A stretch of 64,000 nt of DNA from Telopea speciosissima (Eukaryota > Streptophyta > Magnoliopsida > Proteales > Proteaceae), in assembly GCF_018873765.1 (NCBI RefSeq), contig NC_057923.1, forward strand, positions 10,118,413 through 10,182,412, in the 5' to 3' direction. This document shows, one piece after another, positions 22,801 to 33,910 of this stretch. The position numbers and the translations under genes were made by a program. The first letter of the stretch is position 1, and the number at the start of each line of letters is the position of its first letter. The notes under the pieces were generated by a model. The model saw nothing but the letters and a program-made list of their open reading frames with translations. It ran no database searches and was not told where the DNA came from.

Positions 22801-25800
22801 CCTGTTTTTCATGAGAGGACTAAGCATAGGGATGTAAACGGATCGGATTCGGATCGGATACGGATCGGATGTGTATCTGCCTTGTGTAACCCGGACCTTC
22901 CTCCCCCTAGCGGATACAATTCTCTCTCAATCCATATCTCTTAGATCATGATTCTCTTTTCATCATATTCTAGAACTTGTTTAATCTTCAAAAACCCAAA
23001 AAATCATTATTTACTTAATTTTTTATTATTAAGTATTGGGATTTTTTTTCGGACGGATTTTAATCGGAGTATTCGGATTATTTTTCGGATATCTCTAAAC
23101 GAATACGGATGCCCCTAAACGAATACGGATGCGAATTCGTATTCGGATTTCGGTTATCCATTTACATCCCTAACTAAGCATATTGAGGTCGACTGTCATT
23201 TTGTGAGGAATACGGTTATGCATAAGCTGATTTCTACTCCGTTTATCAACTCAGGTAATCAACTTGACGATATGTTCGCTAACGCGTTGTTCCGGCTTGC
23301 GTTTCTTAGTGGTTGTTTCAAGCTGGGTGTAGCAGATATATATACTCCAGCTTGAGGGGGGAGTGTTAAAATGTACCGTTTGATAATGTTCCATTGGATA
23401 ATGCTGAGTAGTTGAGTTTTAATTAGTTTTTTATTTCCTTCTATTGTAATTAGACTTAGACTCTTAGTAGGTTTCCTACTAAGAGTTGGTTTCTTGGCAA
23501 TATAAGGAAGGGGCTAGTCCATGATAGAGGTATTCAATTCCTATCATGATCCTAGCTCTCTCTCTTCTCCATCTCCATTGTGTTCACTGTTCTTCTCTTC
23601 TTTCTCTTTCATAGGTGCTGGTTTATAGGTTTAGTATATTGTCACTAGACTAAAAGGAGTAGTAGTGAGAGAGAGCGATGCCTCTCTAGCTATACTCAGA
23701 TTTAGTGCCAAAACTGGATTTCAATAGTAACAAGGAAATAGAAATTAGAAACTAACTATAAATAGGAAACTAAAACTAAGTAGGAAACAAACAATTACGT
23801 AGCTATCTCCAAGAAGAAAAGATGACAATATCTATCCCAATAAAGAAAATAAATATCTACCAAGCCCCTTTAGGCGTCTTTTGCACTCCAGGAGTTTGCC
23901 TTTTCTTTAACGCGTTGTTTTTTGTCGGGGCTTTTGCCCTCCTTTTTGCAAGTTCTTGCCATTTTTGGTAGAGCTTTGTAATTGGTTTGTGCTTGTTTGT
24001 ATCCTCTCCCCTCCCCCCTCTTTCCCTTGGTAATGAATTTTTTATTCACCCAAAAAAAAAAGGAAGTTGAGTTGGGACGATTTTGTCTCGGCTTGGGTTT
24101 CCATAGTGGGTTGTGCTGGTTCATCCATGTCAAATGCCATTGCATCACTTCTCCTTTGAAAAGAACTCAACTCTGTCGAGTTTGGATTGGGGCCAAGGAC
24201 ACCATTTGACTCATCTCGCTAGAGGAGAAAAGAACCTGCTACCTTTTTGAGCTTGATCTCAGGGAGGTCCTTGGCTGGAAGAGACTTCATTTTTTTGTTA
24301 CTGTGACTAAAAGAGTAAGTATTCACATACCCATAGTGTTATGCCTTCTTATCAAATAACCATGACCGTCCAGAAGAACAAAGGAAATATCTGGCCGAGT
24401 AACAGTTAAGTAAATAAGTTTTCCCACTAGTCCCTTGTGCTGATGTTTATCCTCAAGTTCTTCTCCATCATCAGTCCCAAGCTTCTGGTGAGGATCCATA
24501 GGGGTATCAATAGGTTTGGAGGCAAGTAAACCAGTTTCAGATAAAAGGTCTAGGACATATTTTCTTTGCAACAAACTAATACCTTTCTTGCTGTGTAACA
24601 CCTCAATTCCAAGGAAATACCGAAGAGAACCTAAATCCTTCATCTGAAAATGCTGGTGTAGATATGACTTTACTGCTGCAATCCCTAAAGTATCATTTCC
24701 AGATATAATTATACCATCCACATAAACAACCATCAACACAATCTTGGTGTCTTTGTGACGCACAAAGCAGAGTGATCAAAGTAGCACTGGGAGAAGCCAT
24801 AGCGAGTAACAATAGTGCTGAATTTATCAAACCAGTCTCTAGGGGATTGCTTCAACCCATAGATAGCTTTATGTAGTCTGCAAACTTTGGCAGAATACTC
24901 CCCCTAAGCAGCATACCCAGGTGGTTGATCCATATAAACTTCCTCTTGGAGGTCACTGTAGAGAAAAGCATTCTTGATGTCCATCTGATAGAGGGGCCAG
25001 CTCAAATTAACAACAAGAGAAATAAGAACACAAACAGAGTTCAGACGGGCAGCAGGAGAAAAAATCTCAAAATAGTCAACAACATATGTCTGTGTACTCT
25101 TTGGCAACAAGGCAAGCTTTAAAGCGTTCAACAGTACCATCGGGATTGTATTTGATAGTGTATACCCAACAACGCTGAACAAAATCTTTATCAGGAGGTA
25201 AGTCAACCAATGTCCATGTGCCCCAAGATAATAGCGCCTCCATTTTAGTATCCCATTGCTACTTTCCAGCTAAGATTAGAGAAAGCCTCACAGTAATTAT
25301 GAGGAACAGAGTTGGTAGAGAGTGAAAAGGAAAAATTATGTAAATGAGGAAGAAGGTGAGAAATGGACACAAACTACTCAATAGGATAAGTTGTCAAGGA
25401 TTTTTGAGTACAAGAATGTTTACCTTTACGAACAGCAATGGGAAGAGGTTGCAATCCACTGGGGGAACTGGTGAAGTAGGATCAAGTGACACGGAAAGAG
25501 AGGCAGATACTTCAGAACTAGAGTCTGATGGAAGAAGAGTTGGAGCAGTAGGCATGCTAGTTTGAAGCACATCCTTCTCGCATTGTTGATACACCCGAAG
25601 GGGTTTAGTAAGTGGAACATCCAAAGGGATAACTTCCGGTAGTGGAGGCGAACTTGGAAAACCTGCAGGAGAAGGGAATACAGAATAATAGGGTGTAGTC
25701 TCAAAAAATGTGACATCGACACTAACATATTGTTTTTGAGAAATAGGGTCATAACATTTCTAGCCCTTTTGGATTCTAGAATAACAAAGAAAACACACTT

Positions 25801-28800
25801 AACTGCCCTGGGAGACAATTTATCAGCAAGGGAAATTAAAATTTGAACAAAACAAACAACCAAAAACTCGTGGACGTATAGAGAAAAGTGGACGAGTGGG
25901 ATAAATAAGAGAAAAGGGGATGTATTGTCTAGTACTTATGATTGAATTCTATTTATAAGAAAACATGCAGTAAGGTCTGCATCACACCAGAAATGTTTGG
26001 GAACCTGCATGTGAATCATAAGAGATCGAGCAACTTCTAATAAGTGACGATTCTTATGTTCAGCCACCCCATTTTGTTGAGGGGTATAGGAACAGCCAGT
26101 CTGATGAGTCATGCCGTGATTTAAACAGAATTGAGAGATTTCATTTTGAACAAATTCAAGAGCATTATCAGATCTAAATATTTTAATAGACTTATCAAAT
26201 TGAGTCTTGAGTCTTTATTTCAAGGTAAAAACTTTAAAATCCATAAGAAACTCAGATCGATCTTTTAACAGGTATAATCCATGTTGATCTGGAGTAATCA
26301 TCTACAAAAGTAACAAAGTTAGAAAAACCAAATCTATTTTGGACATGACATGGTCCCCAAATATCTGAATGAACTAAATGAAATAAAGATGGACTTCTAG
26401 ACACACTTCTAGGGGGAAAAGAGGAATGATGATGTTTTCCTAATTCACAGGCTTCACACTCGAGATGGGTAATGGACTTGCATATGGAACCATACGTTGG
26501 CGTTTGGATAGATATAGATGGCCAAGACGATGATGCCATTGAAGGGGAGATAAACCACCAGTAAGTGTAGTAGCTGTAGTAGAAGGTCCAGTGCCGTCCA
26601 GATAGTAAAGACTTGCCTGTTCAACCTCGCCAGCAATCGTTCTCCTTGTCTGAAGGTACTGAAAGACACAATAGGAAGGGTAGAAAATGATAGAACAGTT
26701 AAGAACTTTAGTAAATTTACTGACAGATACAAAACTTAACGGTAAACGGGGAACATGAAGAACAGATGACAACGTCATGGAAGATGTAGGAGAAACAGTG
26801 CCATGATCTGTCACCTGAGTAGAGCAACCATTAGTAAGAACAACTGGGGAATATTGATGAAGGTTAGTGAAAGATGAATATAAATTGGTCTTACCAATCA
26901 TGTGAGAAGAAGCTCCAGAGTCAATGATCTAGGGAGGCAGGGAGGAGTAGTAGTAAATAAAGCAGTGTTACCTGTGTGGGTATTGGCTGTGGAAGTAGTA
27001 GCTGCTTCAAGTTGTTGTAATCGTTTGAGAATCTGATTGTAGTCATCACGGGGCACAGAAATAGTGGATGCAGATGCAGATGATGTGTCTCCAGTAGATG
27101 CTTGCTCAGTAGAATGGTCAGTCATAGCAGTGTTGACCAATTCATTAGCCCATTCAGGACTGTTCCATGTTTGGCCCAACATGTATCTATGGTATGATTT
27201 TGCTTCCCACAATAAGAACAATGGCGAGAACCTTTATCAATAGTTTGTCCATCGGTGCCATGGCCACTAGTTCCACGGCCACGGCCTCTACTAGTAGTAA
27301 AGGCAGAATTTTCTTTGTGAGGTGGTGAAGTTTTCACCTTGGTGGTAGTAGATGTACGTTGTAGACGAGAGAATGTCTCATTCAGAGAGGGTACCTTTTC
27401 ACAAGCCAAAAGCTGAATTTTGACTGATTGATAATCAAGATGCAATCCAGCTAGGAACTTGACAACATGAAATTCAGCACGTTGAAGCTTTAGTTGGTCT
27501 AGATCAGTGGTGAATGGTTGGTGCACCTGAAGTTCTTCAATGATGCCTTGTAAGTTGTAACTAAATATTCATTCAATGACTTATGACCCTGTTTGCAATT
27601 GAATAATTTCTCATACAATTCATAAGTACGAGGAATATTTTCTCCTGGGAAAAGCTTTCTTTTCAAATCATTCCACACTCCCTTTATTGTAGTATGAAAC
27701 ATGACATTAATTGCAATGGTAGGACACTAAGATCAATACTGTTCCATAACCAAATATTAAGTGTAGAATTCTCACGCATCCAATCCTCATGTGCTGTGAT
27801 AGAAGCAATATCTTTGGTATCAATTGTAGGAGGATCTTCAGTTAGGTATTTCATCTTGCCTTTGGCATGAATATAGACGAGAATAGCTTGAGAGTTGAGT
27901 CCCAAGCATATAGGTGGGTTACAACATTCAATTTAATGTTGGTGATTTGAACATGAACCAAATCCATTGGTGTCTTGGAGTCAGCCATCATGCAGGTAGG
28001 TAGTAGAGGGACCAAAGGAATCATCAACCAAAGCAAAAATATCACAGTAGGAGATGACCTCAGCAGTATAAAAATTTAGATAATTGCAGCAGTAGTCTCC
28101 AGAAAATAGAGTAGTTTTCACCCTAAATTTGAGTGATTTGGGCTATCAGATAATCAGTAGGTCAAAGAGGATAAACCTTTGGATCGAAGCAAGTAAATAG
28201 ATAGGGGAATTGAATCCCAGAACCTCAGTGTGATCAGATGGCTTGATCAGAATCAATTGCAAAGACAAGAAGTCAGATTTTTGACCTAAAAACAGAGCAG
28301 CCGCAGGTATGGAGAAGCAGATTTGTTGAAGAAAAATTGAACCAACAAATAGTACCAATACTTGGATCGAGTCTTCCTCTGAATGACTATGTAAAGCAAA
28401 AGTCGACCTCAAACCAGTGAGAGATTGATTGCAGCCAGGATCAATACGATAGGGATCTATTAATGGTGTGCAACAGCAGCAAATCTCACCCTGGTTAGGA
28501 GGAAGGGTGCTGAGATTAGGATCTTCAAAACAGCAGCAGAGACTAAGAAACTGATGCAGCCGCAGGTGTGAGAAGTGGTCTTCTTTGCCTCTGAACAGCA
28601 ACAGCAGATTCAGTTGATGTTTAGGATGCTTTCTAGGTCGTCGCAGATGTAGAAGCAGCACTTGGTTGCAGTCACACAACAGCAGGAACAGTAAGGAATC
28701 GAGTAAGAGAAGGAGAAGAAGATAGAAGAAAAAGGGGGGGGGGGGTAGGGGAATGGCTCTCTCAGCCTGGGTCTCTCACCCACAGCTATCCCAGTTGTTG

Positions 28801-31176
28801 AAACATGGAATTTCTCCCATAACCGATGGCAACAAGGCCTGAAAATTCTATTCTCAAAATCTGATCCTTCCTTACAATATGGGACCTATTAATAGCTTAG
28901 GTAAGCTTACAATAAAAATAGAAACTAATCTAAAATAGAAAGTAAGGAAAATAGAAACTACTAAATCCGAGCTAAAATAGAAGGTACTAAAAATTAGAAG
29001 CTACTAAGGCTTTATAATCCAGCCTTCTAAAACAAAACAAGGAAGGTCACTCAAATAGAAACTAACAAATATTCTCAAAAATAGAAACTAGATCCTTGTC
29101 AACAAAAGGAAGCTAACTTGGTCTTCAATCTTCTAGAAGCTGTCCCATCGATCCTGGAGTGTCTTGCTGTCTGAGGCTTCTAGAATAGAGGCACACATGA
29201 TCTAAGCTGGGACCCACAACACTGTTCACGTGAACAGCATAGTTGTCAAGGCAAGAAGGTGACCATGGCGTTTTAGAGGGTAAAAGACAAGGCGACACCG
29301 CCATGGTGGCAAGGCGCCCAGGGCGTCCAAGGCGACCAAGGAGTCTGAGCGCCATGGCGACGCCTTGATAACTGTGGTGAACGGTACCTCGGGTATTCAT
29401 GTGAACAGTAACTTTGTTTTTCAAATCTGTTTTTGTCCTGTTCTTCATGCTTTGATCTGCATCACTATGAGCTTCTCAAAAAACTTCAGCAAGATCAGAT
29501 GGTGACTGCAAGTGCCAAGAGGAGTAGATCTGATCTTGAATTCAATAGAACTTCTCAAAACAGTGTAGTAAAACCCTAGTTCTGCTTCACATATTAATAA
29601 CTAGGGCAGAATGAAGTAGTAAGTAGATTTAGGGTAGCTGCAACCAAAATCGAGAATGATCGAGAGAGAGAGAACTGTCAACTAGAACTTGGACAATCAA
29701 TCGGAAATCAGTTCTGCTCTGATACCATGTAACGAAATCAGAGGAGAACACCAGCAGAGATAACTGAGTGGGGAGACAGCCAGAGAGAGTGATAACCAAT
29801 GGCTGGCTCCCCCTCTCAACTCTTATTTATATTGTAGATATCAGTACAGTAGGCTTTTCCTATTCAGACTAGGAAAATACAAAAGAAATAGTGTCCTAGA
29901 AGTACAACTCAACTAGGAGACCAAAATAGAAAAATAAAATAGTAGTAGATGAGATAAGGGAGAGATAGACATCGAGAGAAAGAGAGAGAGCCTAGAGGCA
30001 GAGAGAGACCCACGATAGGAAGGATTCCTATCGTGGTCTGCATAATCACGACTTTAACAAGTATTAAGCTGAAGCTGGTGCAAGGTGGCTGGCTGGTGGA
30101 GTGAGGATCTGATCTCATGCAAAATGTTCAGCTGTGGAAAGATGGAGTAGTGACTCCTTAGCAGGTAGATGCTGGATTGATGCAGCTGAGTTGCTGCAGA
30201 AGTTTTATCTGTAGTTATTGTGACTGAGGGCGTATTTTTCTTGTATAATGAAATTACTACTAGAGTTGTCTGTCTGTTTTCAGAATATTTTCTTTGATGC
30301 TTACCAGTCAGCCAATAAATTTTCAATATGTTATCTTAAATTCTTAGTGTTGAGTATTCCGTGGATGTTACATTCATCTTCTGCAGGTCCATAGTTCATA
30401 GTCTGCACTTGAGCTACTCTCTTGTGATACATGCATCTCTAATTTAGTTTAAAATTCCAGAAATGGTTTTAAGCAATCAGATGGATTCTCTGTGGGAAGC
30501 CATTTGGCCTTTAAACTGCATTCTTTTCCTTCCTCTGGCAAGATCTAAATACCACTGTCATTGACATCCTAGTAAACTACGTTCATGTACAGTTTTTTGG
30601 ACTAAGTCAAAGTTGTTTTACCTCACAGCTCTTAGAAGAAGACCTTGCTCTGAAGCGGTTCAAGTCACACAAGAAGAGTGTGTGGCGAATCAAAAGAATG
30701 GGGGATGTGCTCACAATTGTTGTTGTTGCTGGTATGCTTGTGCCTGCTTTAGAAATATTGAATTTAGTGTTTTTCTATGTGAAACTATCATGGTAAATGG
30801 GGGAGACACAAAAGAGGATTTCAGTGATTGCATAATTTACTTGTTCAACTTGATTAGAGATGAAGGCAACTGCTAGCACAGTTGGTAGGTACCCCTGCAA
30901 GTGCAGGTTGTCACAGAGTCCCAGGAGGTCTAGGGATTGATGCTCCTGTCCTTCAACTTGCACAATAGGGCGCCTCCTCCTCTTTTGTGTCCCTCTATAG
31001 TTTAATGCAGTGTTAAGTAGAACAAAAAATATTAATAAATATATAAATAAATGAATAAAAAGACTGCAAACTCTCAGGGGTGGATGTCGTGTTGTTTGTC
31101 CATTTCAGGCTGTTGCTATGAAATCTATGTCAAAGCAGTCATGCGTGAAGAAGCTCGGAAAAGTGAGGGAGCATGA
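19898..31176 (+). CDS. SDH7: Succinate dehydrogenase subunit 7, mitochondrial
   Basis: A plant-specific small subunit of respiratory complex II in the inner mitochondrial membrane; its precise role is not established. Exons: 19898-19954, 20085-20153, 30629-30731, 31109-31176, total 297 nt and 98 aa, with all phases joining. Recognisable blocks are [45 protein letters not shown], then VGD-like [19 protein letters not shown] and a basic end [14 protein letters not shown]. These match Arabidopsis SDH7A/B in order and length. The N-terminus looks like a mitochondrial presequence, and residues of about 68-87 form one membrane segment. Intron 2 is 10,475 bp, about 35 times the coding length, because of retroelement insertions. 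The start is the first in-frame ATG and fits the family start. Confidence 0.93.
21400..23363 (+). pseudogene. Truncated copia pol (RT and RNase H) in SDH7 intron 2
   Basis: Translated pieces show the copia order: [12 protein letters not shown], a reverse-transcriptase part with [12 protein letters not shown], then RNase H words such as [39 protein letters not shown] and [11 protein letters not shown]. Stops and frameshifts are frequent. Gag, protease, integrase and the 5' LTR are missing, so it is 5'-truncated. RNase H is split at 22827-23172 by a hAT MITE. A polypurine tract (cttgaggggggag) at 23351-23363 precedes the 3' LTR. Confidence 0.85.
22827..23172 (-). mobile_element. Ac-like hAT MITE, short copy (346 bp)
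   Basis: Inserted in the copia RNase H region with a perfect 8-bp duplication, actaagca, at 22819-22826 and 23173-23180. The ends are TAGGGATGTAAA and TTTACATCCCTA. Its reverse complement is almost identical to 1474-1909, including the AT-rich core and the 'aggtccgggttacacaag' block, but lacks about 90 bp of subterminal repeats. Removing it and one duplication restores the continuity of the host copia motif (HERTKH, then IEVDCHFV), so it arrived after the copia insertion. Confidence 0.92.
23364..23644 (+). repeat. 3' LTR of the truncated + strand copia element
   Basis: It starts TGTTAAAATG directly after the polypurine tract and contains a TATA-like 'caatataagg' and the palindrome 'cttagtaggtttcctactaag'. 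The right end is a guess (CA at about 23644), because the 5' LTR that would define it is absent. Confidence 0.55.
28735..28746 (+). repeat. Poly-G tract
   Basis: A G12 run in the leader of the antisense copia element. It is one of several long G or C runs in the window and could be length-unstable in sequencing. Confidence 0.7.
29238..29376 (+). mobile_element. Short TIR MITE inside the copia leader
   Basis: The ends catagttgtcaaggc and gccttgataactgtg are inverted with two mismatches. The flanks gtgaacag (29230-29237) and gtgaacgg (29377-29384) form a 7-of-8 target duplication. The 139-bp body is full of 'caaggcg/cgccttg' words. A related relic is at 44978-45112. An 8-bp duplication suggests a hAT-type MITE. 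It inserted after the copia element. Confidence 0.7.
29710..29727 (-). promoter_or_regulatory. Primer-binding site of the antisense copia element
   Basis: Read on the - strand, TGGTATCAGAGCAGAAC follows the LTR end directly. This is the initiator Met-tRNA-complementary site typical of copia elements, and it fixes both the orientation and the LTR boundary. Confidence 0.85.
29728..30059 (-). repeat. 5' LTR of the antisense copia element
   Basis: A 332-bp LTR read on the - strand from TGTTAAAGTC (30059) to GTTACA (29728). It contains the short inverted repeat 'ccacgataggaa...ttcctatcgtgg' and a TATA-like 'caatataaataag'. No matching 3' LTR is found in the window. Confidence 0.8.
30870..31020 (+). 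repeat. tRNA-derived SINE-like sequence in SDH7 intron 3
   Basis: An A-box-like 'tagcacagttggtagg' and a weaker B-box-like 'agggattgatgctcc' lie about 50 bp apart, followed by a pyrimidine-rich tail. The arrangement is that of a plant tRNA-derived SINE. The ends and target duplication are not clear. Confidence 0.45.
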
Positions 31177-32396
31177 TGAACATTGTATGTGTATACATTT
31201 TGACTTTTGTTCATCTACTTGAGATGACTAGCTCCTATAAGGTTTCTTCATATCTTTTTGTAGTTTCATGTTGTCTGAATAAATGTGATGAGCCTTGTGG
31301 ATTCATATTCGGTTGAAATGAATCAGGAGGTGGAAGGTTCAAAGAACCATTGGTTCAATGTTCATTGTGGGTTTTTTCTTTTTTACTGAAGAAAAAGGTC
31401 GTCAAATTAAGTAAACATGGGCTGATTCACAATGGAAAGACAGATGACAAATGTCCTTGTGGACTTTGATTTTTCAGCAATTTGAGAAAGCTGCAATGTC
31501 TGCATCCGCAGAATCAAATGGTGCTTTCTGAACCTTATATAGCCAATGTGAATGAATTCATCTTGTTTTAAAGCATTTGTGGTACTAGTAGGTCAAATAC
31601 TCCCAGTTACCTTCTGTTAGTCTGTTTATTGTATGAATGCTTAGGTGATGCAATTAAGATTGTCTAATTGGCCCATCGGTTCTCAGAAGACTTTATTTTG
31701 GCTTATGTTTGCGTTCTATGAACCTTAGGCTTCTTATTTTTGGATTTATCAAATGTAATGAGCCTCTTTTATAGACGCATATTTAGGGCCTTAATTCTGT
31801 ACACGAGATTAAATATATAGATAAGATTGTGAGTCCAATATGATGTTAAGTAAGTTAATTAGTCTAGAAAGAGTCGCTTTTTAGTAAAGCATATAGGTTA
31901 GATTATGATACTTAATAGTTAAATAGAGTTATGTTTTCTGTATATTAACTTTATTCAGTGTGTTGTAGTGATTCAGAGTCCTTTTATGAATCAATTAAGA
32001 AATTTTAGAAGGTTTTTATATATATAATACACCTCCATCAATTGGAGATGATTTAAGTAAAGAATGAGTTTTTTTTTTTTTAAGTTTTTGTTTAGCGGTG
32101 CATACGGGATTGGTATATCAGATTTGATTTCTTTTCTTCTCTCTCCTTTCTATCTTCCCCACGGGCTTCTCCCTTCCCCTCATTTTTTTGCAATTCTCTC
32201 TGTTGTTGTGGCTTCATTGCTAAGTCTACTACCTTATTTAAAACAAAACCCATCACCAATAGATCCTCTACCGATCTGCACACTCAGGTCAATTTACCAC
32301 TATATGAAAGAATGGGTTCTAGTGGAGAGCTGTAGATAACGATTAGATAAAGATGAAAATGCTTTGACATTTTAAACAGTAGTATTCTAGTTACTA
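31177..32396. other. Intergenic downstream of SDH7
   Basis: It holds the presumed SDH7 3' UTR followed by AT-rich sequence. No coding region, RNA gene or defined repeat is recognised. Confidence 0.4.
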
Positions 32397-32399
32397 GTA

Positions 32400-32460
32400 T
32401 CGGAGGCGGCCCTTGGTGCAACGGTAAAAATTGCTCCATTGTGTCCACTTGGGTTTATGC
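32400..32460 (+). repeat. Au-SINE head fragment
   Basis: 'ggcggcccttggtgcaacggtaaaaattgctccattgtg' matches the 5' (A-box) part of the SINE at 40836-41009 but stops before a B box. It is a truncated or decayed copy. Confidence 0.5.
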
Positions 32461-32496
32461 TGAAAGAGGTATTGTTTATGGGAAAAAATCCTGTCC

Positions 32497-32677
32497 AATT
32501 CTCTAAAAATGCAGTTTAGGGTGGAGTGGTCGACATTTTGTAGGCACGACATCCAATGGTGCCGAGCTTGAGAAGAAAAAAAAAACTGGGTCAATGAGCT
32601 CAGACCGTTGGATGTCACGCCTGCCAGGTGTCGACCTCTCCACCTCGTACTGCACTGCACTGCACTATTAGGGAATT
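32497..32677. mobile_element. Foldback MITE, family 'CATCCAAYGGTG', copy 1
   Basis: About 180 bp. The left half (aattctctaaaaatgcag...gacatccaatggtg) is the imperfect inverse of the right half (cagaccgttggatgtc...gcactattagggaatt), with an A-rich centre. It shares the core words 'cgacatccaaYggtgccgag' with 33691-33910. Non-coding. Confidence 0.6.
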
Positions 32678-33040
32678 GGAGAAGATTTAAATTCCCCAAC
32701 CTTCTGTTTCTTATGCATTATGTGACTGATGAGCGAGACGTCCCTGAAAACTTTGTACCAGTGCAGAGTAGTGAAAAGTTCATCAAAAGAACTATTTTCT
32801 GTGTGGTCTCTCAGATGGAACTTTATCCAAATATAGATTTTTATCTAAACCCCTCCACCCCTTATGTGGAGGGTGTTCACCTACGGTGAAGGGTTCGCAC
32901 AAGAATCTAAGGTCATCAGTACTTCTCCTTTTACATATTGAAAGTCGAAAGGCCCTCATTGTTTCTTCGCATCCATCCAAACACAATGATGGCCATCCTT
33001 CACCTTAGCTGTAGGAAAAATTGGTAAATAATGAAAGGGC

Positions 33041-33186
33041 AAGAGATCTCTATTTGGTTGTTTGGTCTCTACACAAGCATCTGGGCCAATGGGTGAGCAC
33101 GACTGTGTATCTACCTAGGGGGCAGAGGCATCATCTTGCGGTGCCCTATGAGGGTGTAGGAAACACCACCAAGTAGAGATCCTTTT
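33041..33186 (+). mobile_element. MITE, family 'AGAGATCTCTACTTGGT', copy 1
   Basis: The termini aagagatctctatttggt and accaagtagagatcctt are inverted. The body words 'ggtgccctatgagggtgtaggaaacac' recur in opposite orientation at 58314-58460. About 145 bp, non-coding. Confidence 0.6.
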
Positions 33187-33646
33187 CCATAATGAAATGT
33201 AGGTTTTGTCATATGAAACAGAGGTAATGTTATGAGTTGGTAGGGCCTCGAACATCCATGGATTGGATCCTAGGGTACAGAGAAATACACTCCCTATTTA
33301 AAGATGCTGTGATTGTTGTGCAAATTGGTTATGAACTAAATGACGTGACCAACAAATTCATGACTTATATTTTATGAGGTGAGGTGAAATACATGAAATA
33401 ATTCTAATGTCTTCCTCTTAGCATAATGTTGCATAATTTTGATGATGTTATGAATTTACTCCAGCGTTCCATATATGGTTGTTTCATTTCATAACAGAGA
33501 ATGTTAGAGTGAAATTTTGCAAGACATGTGTAGATTTTGGGTTTTCAAAGTCATCTTATCCATTGACTTTAAAAAAAAAAAAGAGTCAACTTGCCCATTG
33601 GCAATATGTGGATATGCACATAAAAAGCAGAGGAAAAGAGAGAAAG

Positions 33647-33658
33647 GGGGGGGGGGGG
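33647..33658 (+). repeat. Poly-G tract
   Basis: A G-only run of about 12 bases beside the foldback MITE at 33691. Simple sequence only. Confidence 0.7.
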
Positions 33659-33690
33659 TGGGCTGGGTTGTCACATATTGGGGGAAAAAG

Positions 33691-33910
33691 ATTCTCTATA
33701 GTGCCCTAATCTTGCGGTACACTGCAATGCGGGTCTGAGAGCTAGACACATGGAAGATACGACATCCAACGGTGCCGAGCTCGAGAAGAAAGAAAAAAAA
33801 ACTGCCTTGCATCGAGCTTGCACCATTGGATGAAGCTTCTTCCACTTGTCGAGCTCTCAAGCCCGCACTGCAGTGCACCACAAGATGCCCGCATTGTAGA
33901 GGACTTTAAT
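33691..33910. mobile_element. Foldback MITE, family 'CATCCAAYGGTG', copy 2
   Basis: It is 220 bp with inverted arms of about 85 bp: left 'tgcggtacactgcaatgcggg' mirrors right 'cccgcactgcagtgcaccac'. The A-rich centre and core words match the copy 1 kb upstream. RNA from it would fold into a long stem. Non-coding. Confidence 0.7.

Larger units (their letters stand above)
24323..29727 (-). pseudogene. Decayed copia retrotransposon body, antisense in SDH7 intron 2
   Basis: Read on the - strand from 29727, pieces appear in copia order: leader; gag from about 27990 ([13 protein letters not shown]); zinc knuckle [14 protein letters not shown] (about 27200); protease [12 protein letters not shown] (about 26905); pre-integrase WHHRLGH; integrase [10 protein letters not shown] and HSDIWG...FVDDYSR (26539-26252); [14 protein letters not shown] (25206-24904) and [13 protein letters not shown] (24763 on). 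Stops separate most pieces. The RT active-site box reads YVDG rather than YVDD. The copy ends abruptly near 24330 after the TRPDIS motif, so RNase H and the 3' LTR are missing. Confidence 0.88.

Noticed and set aside
28146-28679. 177-codon - strand frame
   Set aside because: It lies in the leader between the copia 5' LTR and gag, with low-complexity Gln/Leu-rich content and no similarity that I recognise.
30870-30960. Candidate tRNA gene
   Set aside because: A- and B-box-like words are present but no cloverleaf with paired acceptor stem can be drawn; treated as SINE-like.
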